From NCBI GenBank assembly GCA_949358305.1, contig OX442323.1, forward strand, positions 9,114,001 to 9,178,000: a stretch of 64,000 nt of DNA, written 5' to 3'. The notes beneath the pieces are model-generated. The model was not told where the DNA came from and made no database searches. It saw only the letters and a program-made list of their open reading frames with translations. How positions within the stretch are numbered: position 1 is the first letter of the stretch; every line of letters starts with the position of its first letter. Source of the DNA: Strigamia acuminata (taxonomy: Eukaryota > Arthropoda > Chilopoda > Geophilomorpha > Linotaeniidae). Positions 11,201-23,469 of the stretch are shown piece after piece. The position numbers were made by a program, and so were the translations under genes.

Positions 11201-14200
11201 GGAAAGAGAGAGAGCAATTTTTGGAATTGTATTTTTTTTTCTCTCTCTCTAATTAAATTAATTGAATTTCCTTTCAATTCATGTTGCCACAAGGATGAGT
11301 TGATTTTTTTTCCTTCACTTTACAGAGAAATTAGTGAATCACATACACAGCTGTGTGCGAGATGAGGAAGCTGAACCTTTGAGTTAAAGAAAACTCAACA
11401 TCCTGTCTCAGTGACAGATCCAAACCACGCTTGAATAAGCAGAAAAAAGAAAGGAAATCAGCAATCAAAATAATCAACAGTTAAACAGATTGGTTATTTC
11501 CACTAAACAAAACAAACCGCTACACCATTTCTTTCAAGTCTTTTAGCCATTCTTACACGAATTCATTAATTAATTCATCGTCATTAATTAAGCATGGTGT
11601 GAATTTAAATTAGATGATGCCCGTTAACCCGAGAAAGGAAAATGGACACGAATATAATGTTTCAGACGTTGAGAATTGACCAAAATTGAATGTGACAAGC
11701 AGCGGTGGGAGTGGAAACTGACACAAAGGGTCGTTGATCTCGTTTTCGCCTCCGCCCTTAACCATGAGAAATCAGGTTGATGCATCCTTTCAATCAATTA
11801 ACTAAAACTGCCATTTGTTTCCAACTTTGTGCCGGAATCCCTTTGTCTGTCTATTTATTTATTTATTCATTTATTTATTTATTTATTTATTTATTGATCA
11901 TTTTCATGTTGTAATGGGATATTTCTTTTTCTTTATCGGTTTTATTAAGAGTGGGATAATCAAGTGGAAAAATGGTTGCAACAACTGTGCGATCGCTTAG
12001 GAACAGCCATAGTTATACGGTCGCTGTGGCAACCGCTCATTTGCTTGTCAGTCCGTTGTAATGCAATTAATAAACGACGGTTGACCTTCAGGAATTTTGT
12101 CAATAGAAAAAAGCGAAAAAGACACGCAATGAATTTTTTAAGAGGTAATGGACTAATGGTTGGAGAATTTTTTTCAAGATTTGTTTATCTCGCTGCCAAA
12201 CCGTCGCCCTCCTGAATCCAGCACAAAGAAACACCAACAGGGCGTGCATTTTGAACACAAAACCCCATCTGTTATTGAAACCGAGTTGAGGAAATCCCCT
12301 CCACTATTATTACACGAAATCCAATTGAAAAACAGATTATTTTTAATATTATAATTCAATAAATCCTATTAAAATTTCAAACTAAATTTGCGATTCAACG
12401 CTTCCTTCTCCCATTCATCACGAAAACAACAACCTTGTTCGCAAGGACGAATCTTCACCGATCCAGGTCGTGGACGAGGAACTATGAAAAAAAAAACATT
12501 CCATGGCCAATAGATAAAATCGACCCGCTCTGAACCTAGAAATCCCTTGGTAGAACCTCCTAGTCTCCAGTAGACTGCAGCGCTGGATCAAAGTACTTGT
12601 GCAGTTCGTGCACGAAGTTAAAGACTCGCTGCATTCGAAACATCATTGAGACCAGGGTTTCTTAAACTGTGGGTAACGACCCCATATGTGGGTGTCGCTA
12701 AAAAAATGTTTGATTTGTGTACACCTATGGACAAAAAAAATCTTCACATGCTGTCAGGCTACTTCAGTTCCAAATGTGAAGATTTTTTTGACCATAGGTG
12801 TACCTGCCGTACCGTAGCTGCCCCCCTCTCCCGACGCTAATTTGAAACTCGGCATTTATACGGACCGGAGGCGTATAGAATTTTGGGTCGCTAACTGCCA
12901 GGCGCTAAACGGGGCCGGCGCCTTTATGAACCCGGGCTATTAAACGGGGCGGTACAGTACATAACCAGGGCCGTCTTTACACTTTTCAGCGCCCTGGGCT
13001 AATAAAACTCAGGTGCCCCTTGCCCAGCACTTTTCTGTGCCCGGCGCCCTTCTGTGCCCATCGAGCCCCTGTGCCCGGCGCCCCTGGACTGCAGCCCAGT
13101 TAGCCCAATGGTAAAGGTGGGCCTGTACATAACCGGGATTGTGTAAACATTTCTCGGGCGAAAAGGAGTGGAACAAGTTTTAAAAGCCCTGGTTTAGGAC
13201 TAAACATTTATGAACATGCAGTAAAACTATGTTAACTGCCAATTTCGAATGTAAATTTGGTGTTGGTTTGATCAGGTCAGCTTCGTTGAGCTTTTCTCTA
13301 TCCAACTTGAAAAATGGAGGCAGAAATAGTCCTGTTTAAATTGGATGAACCAAATCGGAAACAAATGTATTGCATCACCTTAATTTCCTTAAGGTTTTGT
13401 GCTGGAGAAAATTGGATTCTGGAAATACAATACCCCGCGTTCTATCAGACATATACTTATATACTTGCATTGTTTGCCTCAAATAATGCGTTCGAGAACC
13501 GGTTTTTTCCGGCATTGGTAATTGCTTCATTCAAATCACTGTGTACACTTAACAGCAAAGCACAAAAAAAATTTACTGCAAATGTAAAATGATGGGAAAA
13601 ATCAATAATATCAAGTCTAGATTGTAATTTGAACTTTAGCCGATTAATCATCTTGCTAGATAAGAGGGTTTTATGTTTATTTATCCTGATAAAAACAAAA
13701 AATAAGCCGGAAGACCAAGATTTTGTTCCTGCAGAAAACCTATAGCTCCTTGGCTGGTCTTCATTGATTTGATTTCACAGCCCAACAACCTGAGAGGAGC
13801 ATAGAATGGGCAGTAAAAGGGTCCTGTCAACAAATCCCCACATCAGTTAGGGTACAATTTTTATAACCAACCTATATCTCACCACTTTTAGCCTCACAAA
13901 CATGTAATCCAAACTACATATTGCAGATTCACAAGATAAATCGCCATATGGGGCTGTAAAATGTCCCAACAAGCCCTCTAAACTGGACACAATGTCCCAG
14001 TGAATTACCTAAACAGGATAAAATGACCCAATGAATTATCCAAACAGGATAAAATGTCCCAGTTACGTACAGTCGTGGACAAAAAAAACTTCCCTTCAGT
14101 TTAGCTGTTTTAAGTTTATCTATCATTATTTGCGCGGTCTATCTTTTAATACTGTTGTTAGGGCAAGACGAGAGACCAGGTCAAGATTGATGTCTTTGAA

Positions 14201-16346
14201 TCTCAATGGATTTTTATGCCACCTAACTTAAAACAGCTAAACTGAAGGAAAGTGTTTCATCCATGAACTGGAAGAAAGTGTCCCAACAAGCCCAAAAACT
14301 GGGGAGGAATAGGAGAAACCCCAGTAAGCCCTGACATCAAAAAGAAAATGTTGCAATAAGTCCTGTTACTTGGGGAAAATTGTCCCTTAGGAAATTATCC
14401 TTGTTGATGTCGACATTGTTTTATCTTGAAAACTTGGGTCATGTTGATTGATCAAATTTTGAGTTATAACTGGCATATGTTCAGTAGTTCACATACATAT
14501 TGCTACTGCACATTTGTACCAAAACAGCTCTTATGAACACCTCTGGCCAAAAAGATGTTAGCATTATCCAACCCTGCCTAGCGCTTGTGGCTGATGTGCA
14601 ACTACCCAGCAACGTCTGCACATGTATGCAAGCAGAAAGTGGGAGAATTAGTTTTTTTTTTAGTGGAAATCCAAGGAATTTTAGTGGACCAATAAATGGG
14701 ACCCAAATATGAGCACGAGGTGTAAAAAGGTTACGAGGTAATTTCCTCGATTTTTTTCTGTCCGCAACTTATCGCAACCCATTCCTGCTGTAACCGTTGG
14801 TGAAGTAAACAATGCAGCTGGATGAAATGTCCCACAAGAGCCACAACTCATGAAACTTTTCCTGTTTTTGGCATCTGAGAATGATTAGTGAAGGAAGATC
14901 CTTGAGAGGAGAAAGAAAGTTCCCTCAACTTGCCTCTTTCCTCTTCTCTTTCCGTCCTTGAGAATGTGCCAACAGTTCAACAACCATCAAACATATACAG
15001 TTTACAACTTCAAAAAAAAATATGAAAAGGACATTAAAATAGTTGACTATCACAACACAAAAAAAGAAAAACAAACTAAAACAAAATGGCAAAAATAAAA
15101 AAAATATCTCTCAGTGCTGCTGCCATTTCTGAAGAAAATCAATAGAGCAAGAACATGAAAATGAATATATTACACACATTTCAGCAACCCAAAAAAAAAA
15201 CATCTTTATTTACTGTGTTTTCTCAACCGGGATACCTAAGGGAGGGGTTTAATTTGCCCACCAAAGTAGGTCATGGATTCAGAGAATAATTTCACTTTTT
15301 CTCCAACCAGATGCACAAAAGATGAAATCTGCAAATGGACCATTAAAATAGGGGTGTGCAAAGTCTATTAAGTATGAGGGAAGATTAATTCTGTCTGCCA
15401 GACCACCACATGTCAATTAAGTTTTTGGTCACACACTCAACCTATCCCCCTTTATCAAGTGGCGAAAATCAATTGCATGTTGATGCCGCACCAACTCGAC
15501 CTTCTCCCGCGTGAAAACTCAATCATCGTCGCTCGAAAAAAAAAGATTTTTTTTTTTAAATGTTTTTTTTTTCGTGACTAATTTCTAAACGAAAATAGTC
15601 ATGTCGTGAATAGACAACCATCTGTCCCGTTTTTTCCACCCTCTGAGCAACAAGGAGTGAATTATTACACCTCACTTTTTTGGGTTAAAACCCATAACTC
15701 ACACAATTTCGTACTAAAAATACAAAAATGACGTCATTTTAAATGATTTAACTAGTGATTCAATATGATAGCGAATGAAAACCAACACCTAACGACTCTC
15801 CTTGTATTTTTTAACTGTTTACACTTTAACGTGCACTAAAATTCAATTTTAAATTGCACAAAAAATATATAAACTCGGCCCAGATGTCCTTTGTCTGAAT
15901 GCTAATCACGGGTCTTATCATCGCTAACGGCTACAACTGACCTCTAAAATAAGAAAAAGAAAAATAACAAGTCGCTATGACGACCGATTGACACTCGTTC
16001 GTTTGCGGACGATAAAATCATTTATCCGCGTGCAACATTGCAAATTGGTCAAAGACTGGAGTCGGGCTTGGAAACTCGGGGTTGGAAACGTATTTTTGAC
16101 GTGCTAGGTGAGTTTGGTGCGGGTTTTTCCACGTTTTGCTGGGGATCCAGGCACCCAGCAGGCGCTAGGTTGGGAAAGGTGGTCGAGTCTCGTAGAGTCA
16201 GGTCGAGTCACTCACCCATTGAGATAACGTTGGATGAAGCATCCTGGTGATTTTGGCGCCTGCTCGATTTCCTCGTCGTCCAAACTGATGCCTGGGTTCG
16301 AGATTTGGCGGATAAATCCGGCAAATTTCTTCTTGAATGAAGACAT
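8250..16346 (-). CDS. PP2C-like phosphatase domain protein (CG9801-like)
   Basis: Six exons on the minus strand (16346-16216, 10351-9966, 9886-9731, 9542-9355, 9288-9087, 8962-8250) give 591 residues. The second part is a PPM/PP2C-type fold: [62 protein letters not shown] and [16 protein letters not shown]. It resembles the arthropod protein annotated as PP2C-like domain-containing protein CG9801. The first aspartate motif reads ALDADGVNWG-like rather than DGHGG, so metal binding and catalysis may be altered; it may be a pseudophosphatase. The first exon ([16 protein letters not shown]) is joined to the second in frame over a 5.86-kb intron full of mobile-element relics. The start is inferred from the ATG, the in-frame junction and promoter position. 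Confidence 0.8.
10658..10936. mobile_element. Small TIR element (MITE-like)
   Basis: A 279-bp segment is bounded by perfect 14-bp inverted repeats, TTAGACTTCTAAAC at 10658-10671 and GTTTAGAAGTCTAA at 10923-10936. Inside is a (GTCC)n-like run near 10706-10730 and no coding capacity. A clear target duplication was not found. Confidence 0.55.
11851..11895 (+). repeat. (ATTT)n microsatellite
   Basis: About eleven tandem ATTT units with one interruption (ATTC). Confidence 0.9.
12719..12803. repeat. Near-perfect palindrome, Tc1-like arms
   Basis: Arms of 31 and 30 bp (12719-12749 and 12774-12803) are reverse complements with one mismatch and one indel, around a 24-bp loop. The arms contain ACCTATGGACAAAA, similar to Tc1/mariner terminal sequences, so this may be two joined transposon ends. 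Confidence 0.7.
12966..13125. mobile_element. 160-bp hAT-type MITE with 8-bp target duplication
   Basis: The element starts CAGGGCCGTCTTTAC and ends GTAAAGGTGGGCCTG (imperfect inverted repeats, extended by GGGCTAA / TTAGCCC). It is flanked by identical 8-mers TACATAAC at 12958-12965 and 13126-13133. An 8-bp duplication is the hAT signature. It is non-coding and lies inside the larger hAT-like remnant. Confidence 0.8.
13993..14060 (+). repeat. 31-bp direct repeats
   Basis: Two imperfect 31-bp copies (starting 13993 and 14024, TGWCCCARTGAATTAYC...GGATAAAA) plus the start of a third. Related words (AAAATGTCCCAACAAGCCC) recur before and after, up to about 14400. Confidence 0.7.
14070..14270. mobile_element. 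Tc1-like palindromic MITE
   Basis: About 201 bp with long inverted repeats of about 44 bp at both ends (14070-14114 and 14227-14270). The inner part TTCAGTTTAGCTGTTTTAAG is a perfect match between arms. The outer left end CAGTCGTGGACAAAA is the classic Tc1/mariner type terminus. No transposase is encoded. Confidence 0.7.
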
Positions 16347-17269
16347 CACGCGTTTGCTTCGTGGTTACACATCCACCACTGCTTAGATCGAGTCAGATGT
16401 GGGATGGGATCCCATGCCGTTTGAGCGCATGCGTCAATAAACACCGAGTGACGTATGTCGCGGTTGATTGTCGCGAGATGGCGGATGTGGCAAGATAACA
16501 ACTCGCGCCGAGAGGTAATGTGTTTGCTCGTATTTTTTTTTAATTTTTTTTAATTTCATAGTGCTGATGGTATTTTATGAATTCTGCAGGGTAATAAATT
16601 TAAAAATCTTGAAACGGACCAAAGTTTGGTGAGTTTTTTAAAATTATTTATGTTGAAAATCGCTAAAAAGCGATGTAGAAACGTGAAGCCAAGATGGCTG
16701 AAAGTGGTTGTTCGGTATCGCCCTCTCGTTGCATCGGATTGAAGTTTCGTAGTTTAACGTTTTGTCACTTCGGTTTGGTTGTCGCTTATCGTGACGTCAT
16801 AGCCAAAATCGATTACATTTCGTGCTTCATTCGCCTCCACGACCACAAATTCCATCAATAATTCGGTAAGACAGAAAAGTTTATTTATTTATTTAAAAAA
16901 AATCTAAACAACCGATTCTTTGATTCGCACTTTGCAGCTGAAATAACAAGCACAACTCGGCCGAACATGAAAACTTCATTCATTTCTTTCTTCCACACGT
17001 GTATACAGACAACAACCTCTTAGCACGAAATGTGAGCATCTAGAACTCTTGCCATTGGCTGGCCGCGAGCGGAGCATGCGCACTCGGCTCCGTACCGAAC
17101 GTGAATCCGCGCACCAATCGCGCAATTTGCTTCGGCCTAGGAGCTTCGTTTGGGATAGTGGATAACCGTGTCGCACATTCACCGACCGAGGAAAAGATGT
17201 GCGGCCGGGTAGCCGAGTGCACGTGCATCGATTTCGGGAATACCTAAACGATTTGCCGCCGAAACAACT
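16347..17269. promoter_or_regulatory. Bidirectional promoter region, PP2C-like gene and TRABD2
   Basis: This 923-bp region separates two divergent start codons. A GC-rich, CpG-rich patch covers about 17050-17230 just before the TRABD2 start. A perfect CRE palindrome TGACGTCA lies at 16792-16799. A possible 5' UTR donor GAGAGGTAATGT lies near 16514. Confidence 0.45.
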
Positions 17270-20200
17270 ATGATTTGGCATCGTCTGCTTGCCACGATGC
17301 TTCACTTTTCCCTCGTAAGTTGTCCGCAGCGAATATTTAACCAAAAAATTAATTTTTTCGTTTCAAGATTTTGTGGCTGCACAAAGTTGACGCTAAAAAC
17401 CGAAGACCCAATTTTTGCGACACACCAATTTCGGTAAAGTTATTTATTTATTTATTTATTTGTTCATTTATTTTTAAAAATAAAATAAGAAATGTGATTT
17501 TTTTTTTTAATTTTCTAATTTTGGTTACGTACATTTTTGAGTTTTTTAGTAGTAAATGCGAAGAATCGTAAATCTCGGTTGTGGTAAAAGGTGGTGCGGT
17601 GTTATTGTTTAGACATTTGTAAGCGGTTCCGATGAAAGCGGAATCGAAGCTTGTTAGCATACCGTTAGGGGGAAATGTCAGTGGAAGCCGCTGTTCTATT
17701 TCAAACCAGATGTTTGCACTATTTCTTTCAAATGTTTGTTTGGATTCCTGGCATTTTTGAAAGAAATAAAAAAATAAAAAAATAAAATATAAATTACTAA
17801 CGGAATCCGCACGAGTTTAAAATCGATTCGCGGCCATTTGTTTACATTGGGTGAATTTAATCGATTTTGTTAGTTATTCGACTTTTTTTGTGCGTTTTTT
17901 CGAGGGCAAATGAAGGAAATCTAATGGTCGCAGCAGGGAGATGAAAGAAAGTCCCCTAGAACATAAACTATAAATTTTTCTAGTTGACTTATTCCCCCTT
18001 TGTGCGAAGGAAGGAGAAAATAAAAGTGCACTTGAAATGAAGGAAAGGGAAGAGAAAATGAGGAAAATGGCTTTTTTTGTTTTGTTTTCATTTGATTTGC
18101 TGGGAAAACGGAAGAAACAAGCTCGTCAGGAATGAGGACAATGGAATTGGTCGGCTTTTATTGTTTTTGCGAGATTTGTGGGGGTTTTTTGATGTTGATG
18201 GAGCGCACGGTCGTTGCGCGTTGGTGCGGCGGGAGGTGGAGCGGCGGAGGCGGCGGCGGGCGCGGTTTATCTCCGGTGAAATCGAAAAGCGTTTTGTTTT
18301 TTTAATTGTGGGATTGAATGAGGTTGGTGCGACCACCCAAGGGGAGTTAATTAAAAGGTTGTTGATAGGTAAAGTGGTTGTGTCAATTAGGTATTTTATG
18401 CTGGGTGACGGATTTTTTTTTTTTTAATTTAAAAAATTAATTTTTTTTTTTATAAATGGAATCAGGTTTCGAACGTTGCAAATGAGGTTTTCAACTGCTT
18501 TGATTTTGGCGGTAGATTGGAAATATAAAAAAAAAGTTGTTGTAGCTGTCAATAAAAACAAACCCGTTCTTATCTCTTTTTGGAGTGGTATTTTATCATC
18601 AAAAGGGACCGATTTCTTTCAAGGGTAAATTTGTGGATATAAAAAAAACATTTAATATTTTCTTGTCGTTTGTTTTTAATTGGAATAAATGTTTATTTTT
18701 GAGCAAATATCTGTTTTGTGTGGAAATAATTGAGTTTGTGTTAGTAAGCACAAGATTTGTGTCAAAATGGCGGCGGCTTAATTCACATTTCGTAATTTGG
18801 ACACCGCAGTTTAATCATTGGGTATGTGGGCTTAATTATGGGATACAACGAAAAGAAATTCATAGTTATATAACGGGTAGGTTTTCAAAAATCGATTTTT
18901 TTTTGCAAAAAATGTCAAAACTAACGTGAAAAATCGCTAATTTTATGGAAAAATGAAGGAAAAAACGTATAAAATGTGTAAAAGGATTTTTTTGATGCCA
19001 AAAATGGCGAAAAATGGCGAAAAAGGAGTAAAATGGAAGTGTTTTTAACGTTTTCTCCCCATTTTTAATCTCCAGGAAGACGATCCATTATCATTTTTAT
19101 GGTCAGTAAAACGGAATCCACCAGCATTTCTTTTCGGCACAATCCACGTGCCCTACTCCCGCGTGTGGGAGCACATTCCCGAGAACACGAAACGAGCGTT
19201 CGAAGCGAGCGAAAACATCTTTTTCGAACTGGACCTGACAGATCCGTCCACGATTACAGCCCTGACTCATTGCCAACTGCTGCCCGCAGGAGAGCGCCTC
19301 TCGGACATCTTGCCCAAAGAGCTGTACCGGCGCCTGAAACGTCACCTGGAGTACGTCAAGTCGGCTCTGCCGTCGTGGATGACGGCCGAGCAGAGGGGAC
19401 GAGGACTTTACGCCGATTATCTGTTCAACGCACTGACCGGCAATTGGGAGAGAAAGAGACCCGTGTGGGTGATGCTCATGGTGAACGCGCTCACGGAAAG
19501 TGATGTCAAGGCCAGAGGGATCCCCGTGCTCGATTTGTATCTGGCGCAGGAGGCGGAGCGGATGAGTAAACCGACGGGGGCCGTCGAAAGGGTTGACGAA
19601 CAGTGCCTACCACTTAATGGCCTTGACGGCTCACAAGTAAGCGGCTAATATACAATTTCCATTCGCAATGACAAAAATTGAAGGTTTAGCTTTAAAATTT
19701 CAATTTTTAGCTTGAATGTGCTCGTAAAAATCAATTTATTGCTTACAAACTCCATTTTTAGCTTGAAAAGTTCAATTTTCTGCTTACAAAATCCCTTTTT
19801 AGCTTTACAAATTCAATTTTCTGCTTACAAAATCCATTTTTAGCTTGAAAAATTCAATTTTCTGCTTACAAAATCCATTTTTAGCTTGAAAAATTCAATT
19901 TACTGCTTACAAAATCCATTTTTAGCTTGAAAAATTCAATTTTAGCTTGAAAAATTCAATTTTCTGCTTACAAAATCCATTTTTAGCTTGAAAAATTCAA
20001 TTTTCTGCTTACAAAATCCATTTTTAGCTCGAAAAATTTAATTTTCTGCTTACAAAATCCATTTTTAGCTTTACAAATTCAATTTTCTGCCTAAAAAAAT
20101 CATTTTAGGCTCAAACGTGCTTGAAAAATTCAAATTTTACTTCAATTATCACTTAGAAAATGACGTTTATACTGAAAAAATAGGTTTTTCTGAATTGGTG

Positions 20201-23137
20201 ACAAGTTTTTATGTTGATGTTTTGGAGTTGGAGCCACTCAAACACCGGACATTTACGTTTCCGACATTTTCCGAGACGCCAACACCAAAAGTGATATCTG
20301 GGCCAATCCCAAAAAAAAAAGAAAAGGAAAGGAAAAAAGTGACAGCTGCATGCATTTCTTTAAGATTGGTTTTGGCTGTGCCCTCGGCTCTCGTTCAAGT
20401 GGCAACTGCAATCGATGTTGCTGTGTGGAGGCGTTTTAACTCAAAAGGAGCCGACTTACACATGATGATCGAGGGGAGAAGGTCTTTGCCATTTCCCCTC
20501 GCTCACAACCAGCCATTTTTACATTTTTCCGTTTTTTTTTTCTTCCCTTTGGGTGTTGCCATAAAACGTTTTGCAGCTTGACATCGCATAATCGCCCTCT
20601 AAGGTCAACTTGTTTCATTTTTTCATTTTTTTTTTGTTGAAAATTTTTAATTTAATATTTTATTTTTTTTAATAGAAATGGAAGAAAATAGAATTATTTT
20701 GTCATTTTTGAATTTTCGCATTTTCCAGTTTAGCAGTTGGAAATTGAATTGACACAAAGTTCACAATATCCAGCAGAGAACTGGACACGTGAGATGGATT
20801 GGATTTGAGTTAGGGGAGGGTCCGGGGGGGATGCGGTTTTGTTGGGTCGTGAAAACGACACAAAAGAGGAAGGAAAAGGGGCTTTTTCTTCTTTTTGGGG
20901 GGCCCGAGAAAGCCAAGGTGATTTTCAACACGCGAATAAATGTGTTTTTATTTATTTATTTATAATTTTTTGTGTTAATGTTTCGTTGGTTGCGAGTTCC
21001 AGGAATTGAATTGACTTTGAAACTTGGCACGGTTCAGCCTCCGACACGTCAAGCTGTCAAATTGAGCGCCTGCAATGCGATGTAGAGCTATGCAAAATGG
21101 AATCGAGTTACACATTGATTAACTTGAAAGCAAAAGCATCTGGATTTTGTTTCTTGAAAATGAAATTTAATTTTTTTTGTTTTATTTTAAATTTTTAAAC
21201 TGTCGAACGGAGTTAATTAAAGCACGCGGCGGCCATTTATGCGTTGGTGGTTGCGACATAAAGCAAAGCTGTTGCGGTTTTAATTAAAAGAGTTTGATTT
21301 TTGCATTCGCCAGGTGTTGTTTGCTCTAAACCAAACGCTGGTTCAGCATGAGAGTATTAGGGAAGGCGACGCGAACGGATTCTACACGACGGACGATTTG
21401 ATCAAACACTACAACTGCGGCGATTTGAACGCAGTCATTTTCAATCAGGACACGGCGCAGGTGATTAACTAATCCAATTTGTGACTCATTCTGACGAAAC
21501 TCGACACTTTAGTCGCCCTCATTTCCCCCGCGACTACTGCTCAACTGGTCACAGCTTTCCCCTTCCGAATGAGCCATTTCTATTCAAATGTCGAGATGAG
21601 AGAGAGAGAGATGTGTGTGTGTGCATCTTATTAAAGAGAGAAGGGGAAATGGGAATGGAAATAAATTACACTTGTGATGTTTATTTTCTGTCTATTTAGG
21701 TTCCTAACTTGGTGAACACGTCTCTGCCATTGACAGAACAGAAGATGGCACGTCGGATAGATTCGTATTTCCGGCAAGAACTCATCTATAAACGCAATGA
21801 AAGGATGGGAGAGCGAGTCATCCAGTTGTTGATGGCGCATCCTGATAGGAGTTTCTTTTTTGCCTTTGGAGCTGGTACGGAAACGGGACTAGGTGGATGG
21901 AGGGGAATATTTGATTATTATTTTTTTGTTTTTTGTTTTGTGTTTGGCTGATGAAGTGCAATCAGGCGTTGCAAATGGAATTATCGCGGCTGTTGTTGGT
22001 CAAATTGGAGCGTAGCAATGGGGGTTAAGGTGGGAAAAAGTGCCCGCTGTGAAAACCTGAGGGCTGTGGTTGATTGCGATTGGAATTTGGTTCCATGTGC
22101 TAAATTATGTTATTCTGCAGCTCGTAAATTCAATTGCCAGCGCTGATTTATGTCCTGTGACAAATTTAGCTCTTGTTTGTAAATAGAGGTATTTTTTTGT
22201 TTATGTTTTTTAGGTCATTTTCTCGGCAATAACACAGTGTTGGATGTGCTGAAAAATGCCGGTTTCTTAATATCCAATATTCCCGCGAGTAAAAAGTTCA
22301 AAAAGTGAGTTTTTTTAAAAAAAAAATATATATATCTTTTTTTTAAAATTTTTTTTTTTTTAGTTTTAAAAAAAGGCCTCGTGGATCAATCGGCGTGCTT
22401 CCAGAATTCCAAGTTCTTCGTGATTTTTCTTCCAATTCTTTGGACGATTCAACGAGCGAAGCACGATCATTCGTCCAGTATTCCAGAAATGCGCGGAGAC
22501 CGAGTCAACAGGAGAAAATGATGGTTTCCCATCAACCGAGGCGAAAACACAGGAATTTTAACGATTTGTGGGTTCGGTTAGACTCTTCTTCCACCGGGTA
22601 ACATTAAAAAGACAAAAGAAATCCATAAAAACGAAGAAAAAAATGATTTTCTTTGTTTTTTTTTCTTCGTTTTTTTTTCTTAAATAAAGCTGCAACATCA
22701 ATGAAGTAGCTAATTATTTTTCGAGAAAAAAGTGTAGGGGAAATTGCAAGAGGGGGATTTAGATTGGTAGGTTGGGTACAGACAGTTGACCATTACTGCT
22801 CTGATTGATGAGAGCAGCTGGCGGGAGGAAGGCGCAGATGGCATTTCACCCTTTAGAATCGCGTTGCAGTCTTTAAAAGAACAATTGAACGATATTTGAG
22901 TATAAATACCGGTATGAATTAGTTTGTCCATTTTTCAGGGCTCCTCCTCATCCACTACCTCAAAAAGTATCTCAAGACGAGGATGCGCGGATCATCCAGA
23001 ATTCACTGCGGCTGTGGTACGGCCTGCCTATGAATAACGCATCTGCACTTTTCTCGTTCAATTCCATTTGTCTTGCCATGGTTTCCTCACTCATTTCTCT
23101 GTATTTTCATAAAAACATCATTTTTCCATCCAGGTAA
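17270..23137 (+). CDS. TRABD2: Metalloprotease TIKI / TRABD2
   Basis: Eight exons (17270-17314, 17368-17433, 19076-19636, 21314-21460, 21700-21874, 22214-22304, 22364-22597, 22939-23137) give 505 residues. Tiki proteins are membrane-anchored proteases that clip the N terminus of Wnt ligands and inhibit Wnt signalling. Seen directly: a signal peptide ([19 protein letters not shown]), CDTP, the TraB/Tiki motif [14 protein letters not shown] with the catalytic-domain histidine, [59 protein letters not shown], and the second metal motif [14 protein letters not shown]. The C terminus is hydrophobic ([15 protein letters not shown]), fitting a GPI or transmembrane anchor. Introns 2 and 3 are long (1.6-1.7 kb). 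The start is chosen because it gives the signal peptide in frame. Confidence 0.92.
17434..19075 (+). other. TRABD2 intron 2
   Basis: A 1.64-kb intron without supported exons. It contains a short GC-rich patch at about 18200-18275 rich in GGCGG words, unlike the AT-rich surroundings, which may be regulatory. The remainder is T- and A-rich. Confidence 0.5.
19686..20110 (+). repeat. 41-bp tandem repeat in TRABD2 intron 3
   Basis: Around ten copies of a 41-bp unit containing GCTTACAAAATCCATTTTT then AGCTTGAAAAATTCAATTTT. The word GCTTACAAA recurs at 19741, 19782, 19823, 19864 and 19905, then after a half-unit insertion near 19965, 20006 and 20047. Copies are 80-100% alike, with older copies at the edges. 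Confidence 0.9.
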
Positions 23138-23469
23138 CTCCGCGTTAGGCCTATAAATTATTTTCAAATGTCCGTTGTATTTTTGTCTCGTGCCCCATTT
23201 CGTTTGTTTTATTTTTGTTTTTCCGCGTGCCATGTTGACCGATATTGTGGTTTTTAAGGGTAAATTAAATCTCTGTATAGTATAGTATATATTTTTTTTA
23301 TTTATGGCGGATGTATATAAATTTATTATCTAATATTTCTAGTTGTGTAAATACCGAGAAAGTTGTTTTGTTTTGTAATTTATTCGTCAACGACGCACGC
23401 ATCGACGAAAATATCTTTTCTTTTTATTGTGGTAAATCATGTTCCGGTATCATTTTTATAAATAAATTA
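23138..23469. other. Convergent 3' region, TRABD2 and RAD17
   Basis: These 332 AT-rich bases between two stop codons on opposite strands must hold both 3' UTRs. No other feature was seen. Confidence 0.5.

Larger units (their letters stand above)
12653..13191. mobile_element. hAT-like element remnant
   Basis: The left end reads CAGGGTTTCTTAAACTGTGG and continues with a GACCCCATATGTGGG stretch typical of hAT (Charlie-type) ends; the right end reads GTTTTAAAAGCCCTG, the imperfect inverse. The 539-bp interior has no transposase frame and carries two further structures, at 12719-12803 and 12966-13125. The flanking 8-mers are only half alike, so the insertion is old or the borders are slightly off. 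Confidence 0.5.
10352..16215 (-). other. Large first intron of the PP2C-like gene
   Basis: This is by far the longest intron in the window, 5.86 kb against a norm of under 120 bp. It has no exon I can support but holds a TIR element (10658-10936), a tetranucleotide repeat (11851-11895), a hAT-like element with a nested copy and a palindrome (12653-13191), degenerate direct repeats (13993-14060) and a Tc1-like palindromic element (14070-14270). The rest is unremarkable AT-rich sequence. Confidence 0.6.

Noticed and set aside
16976-17344. 122-codon antisense frame
   Set aside because: It lies opposite the CpG-rich first exon of TRABD2, has no protein-family features and no splice support.
20117-20581. 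154-codon frame in TRABD2 intron 3
   Set aside because: Composition is that of repeat-derived AT-rich intron sequence, and including it would break the conserved TRABD2 protein.
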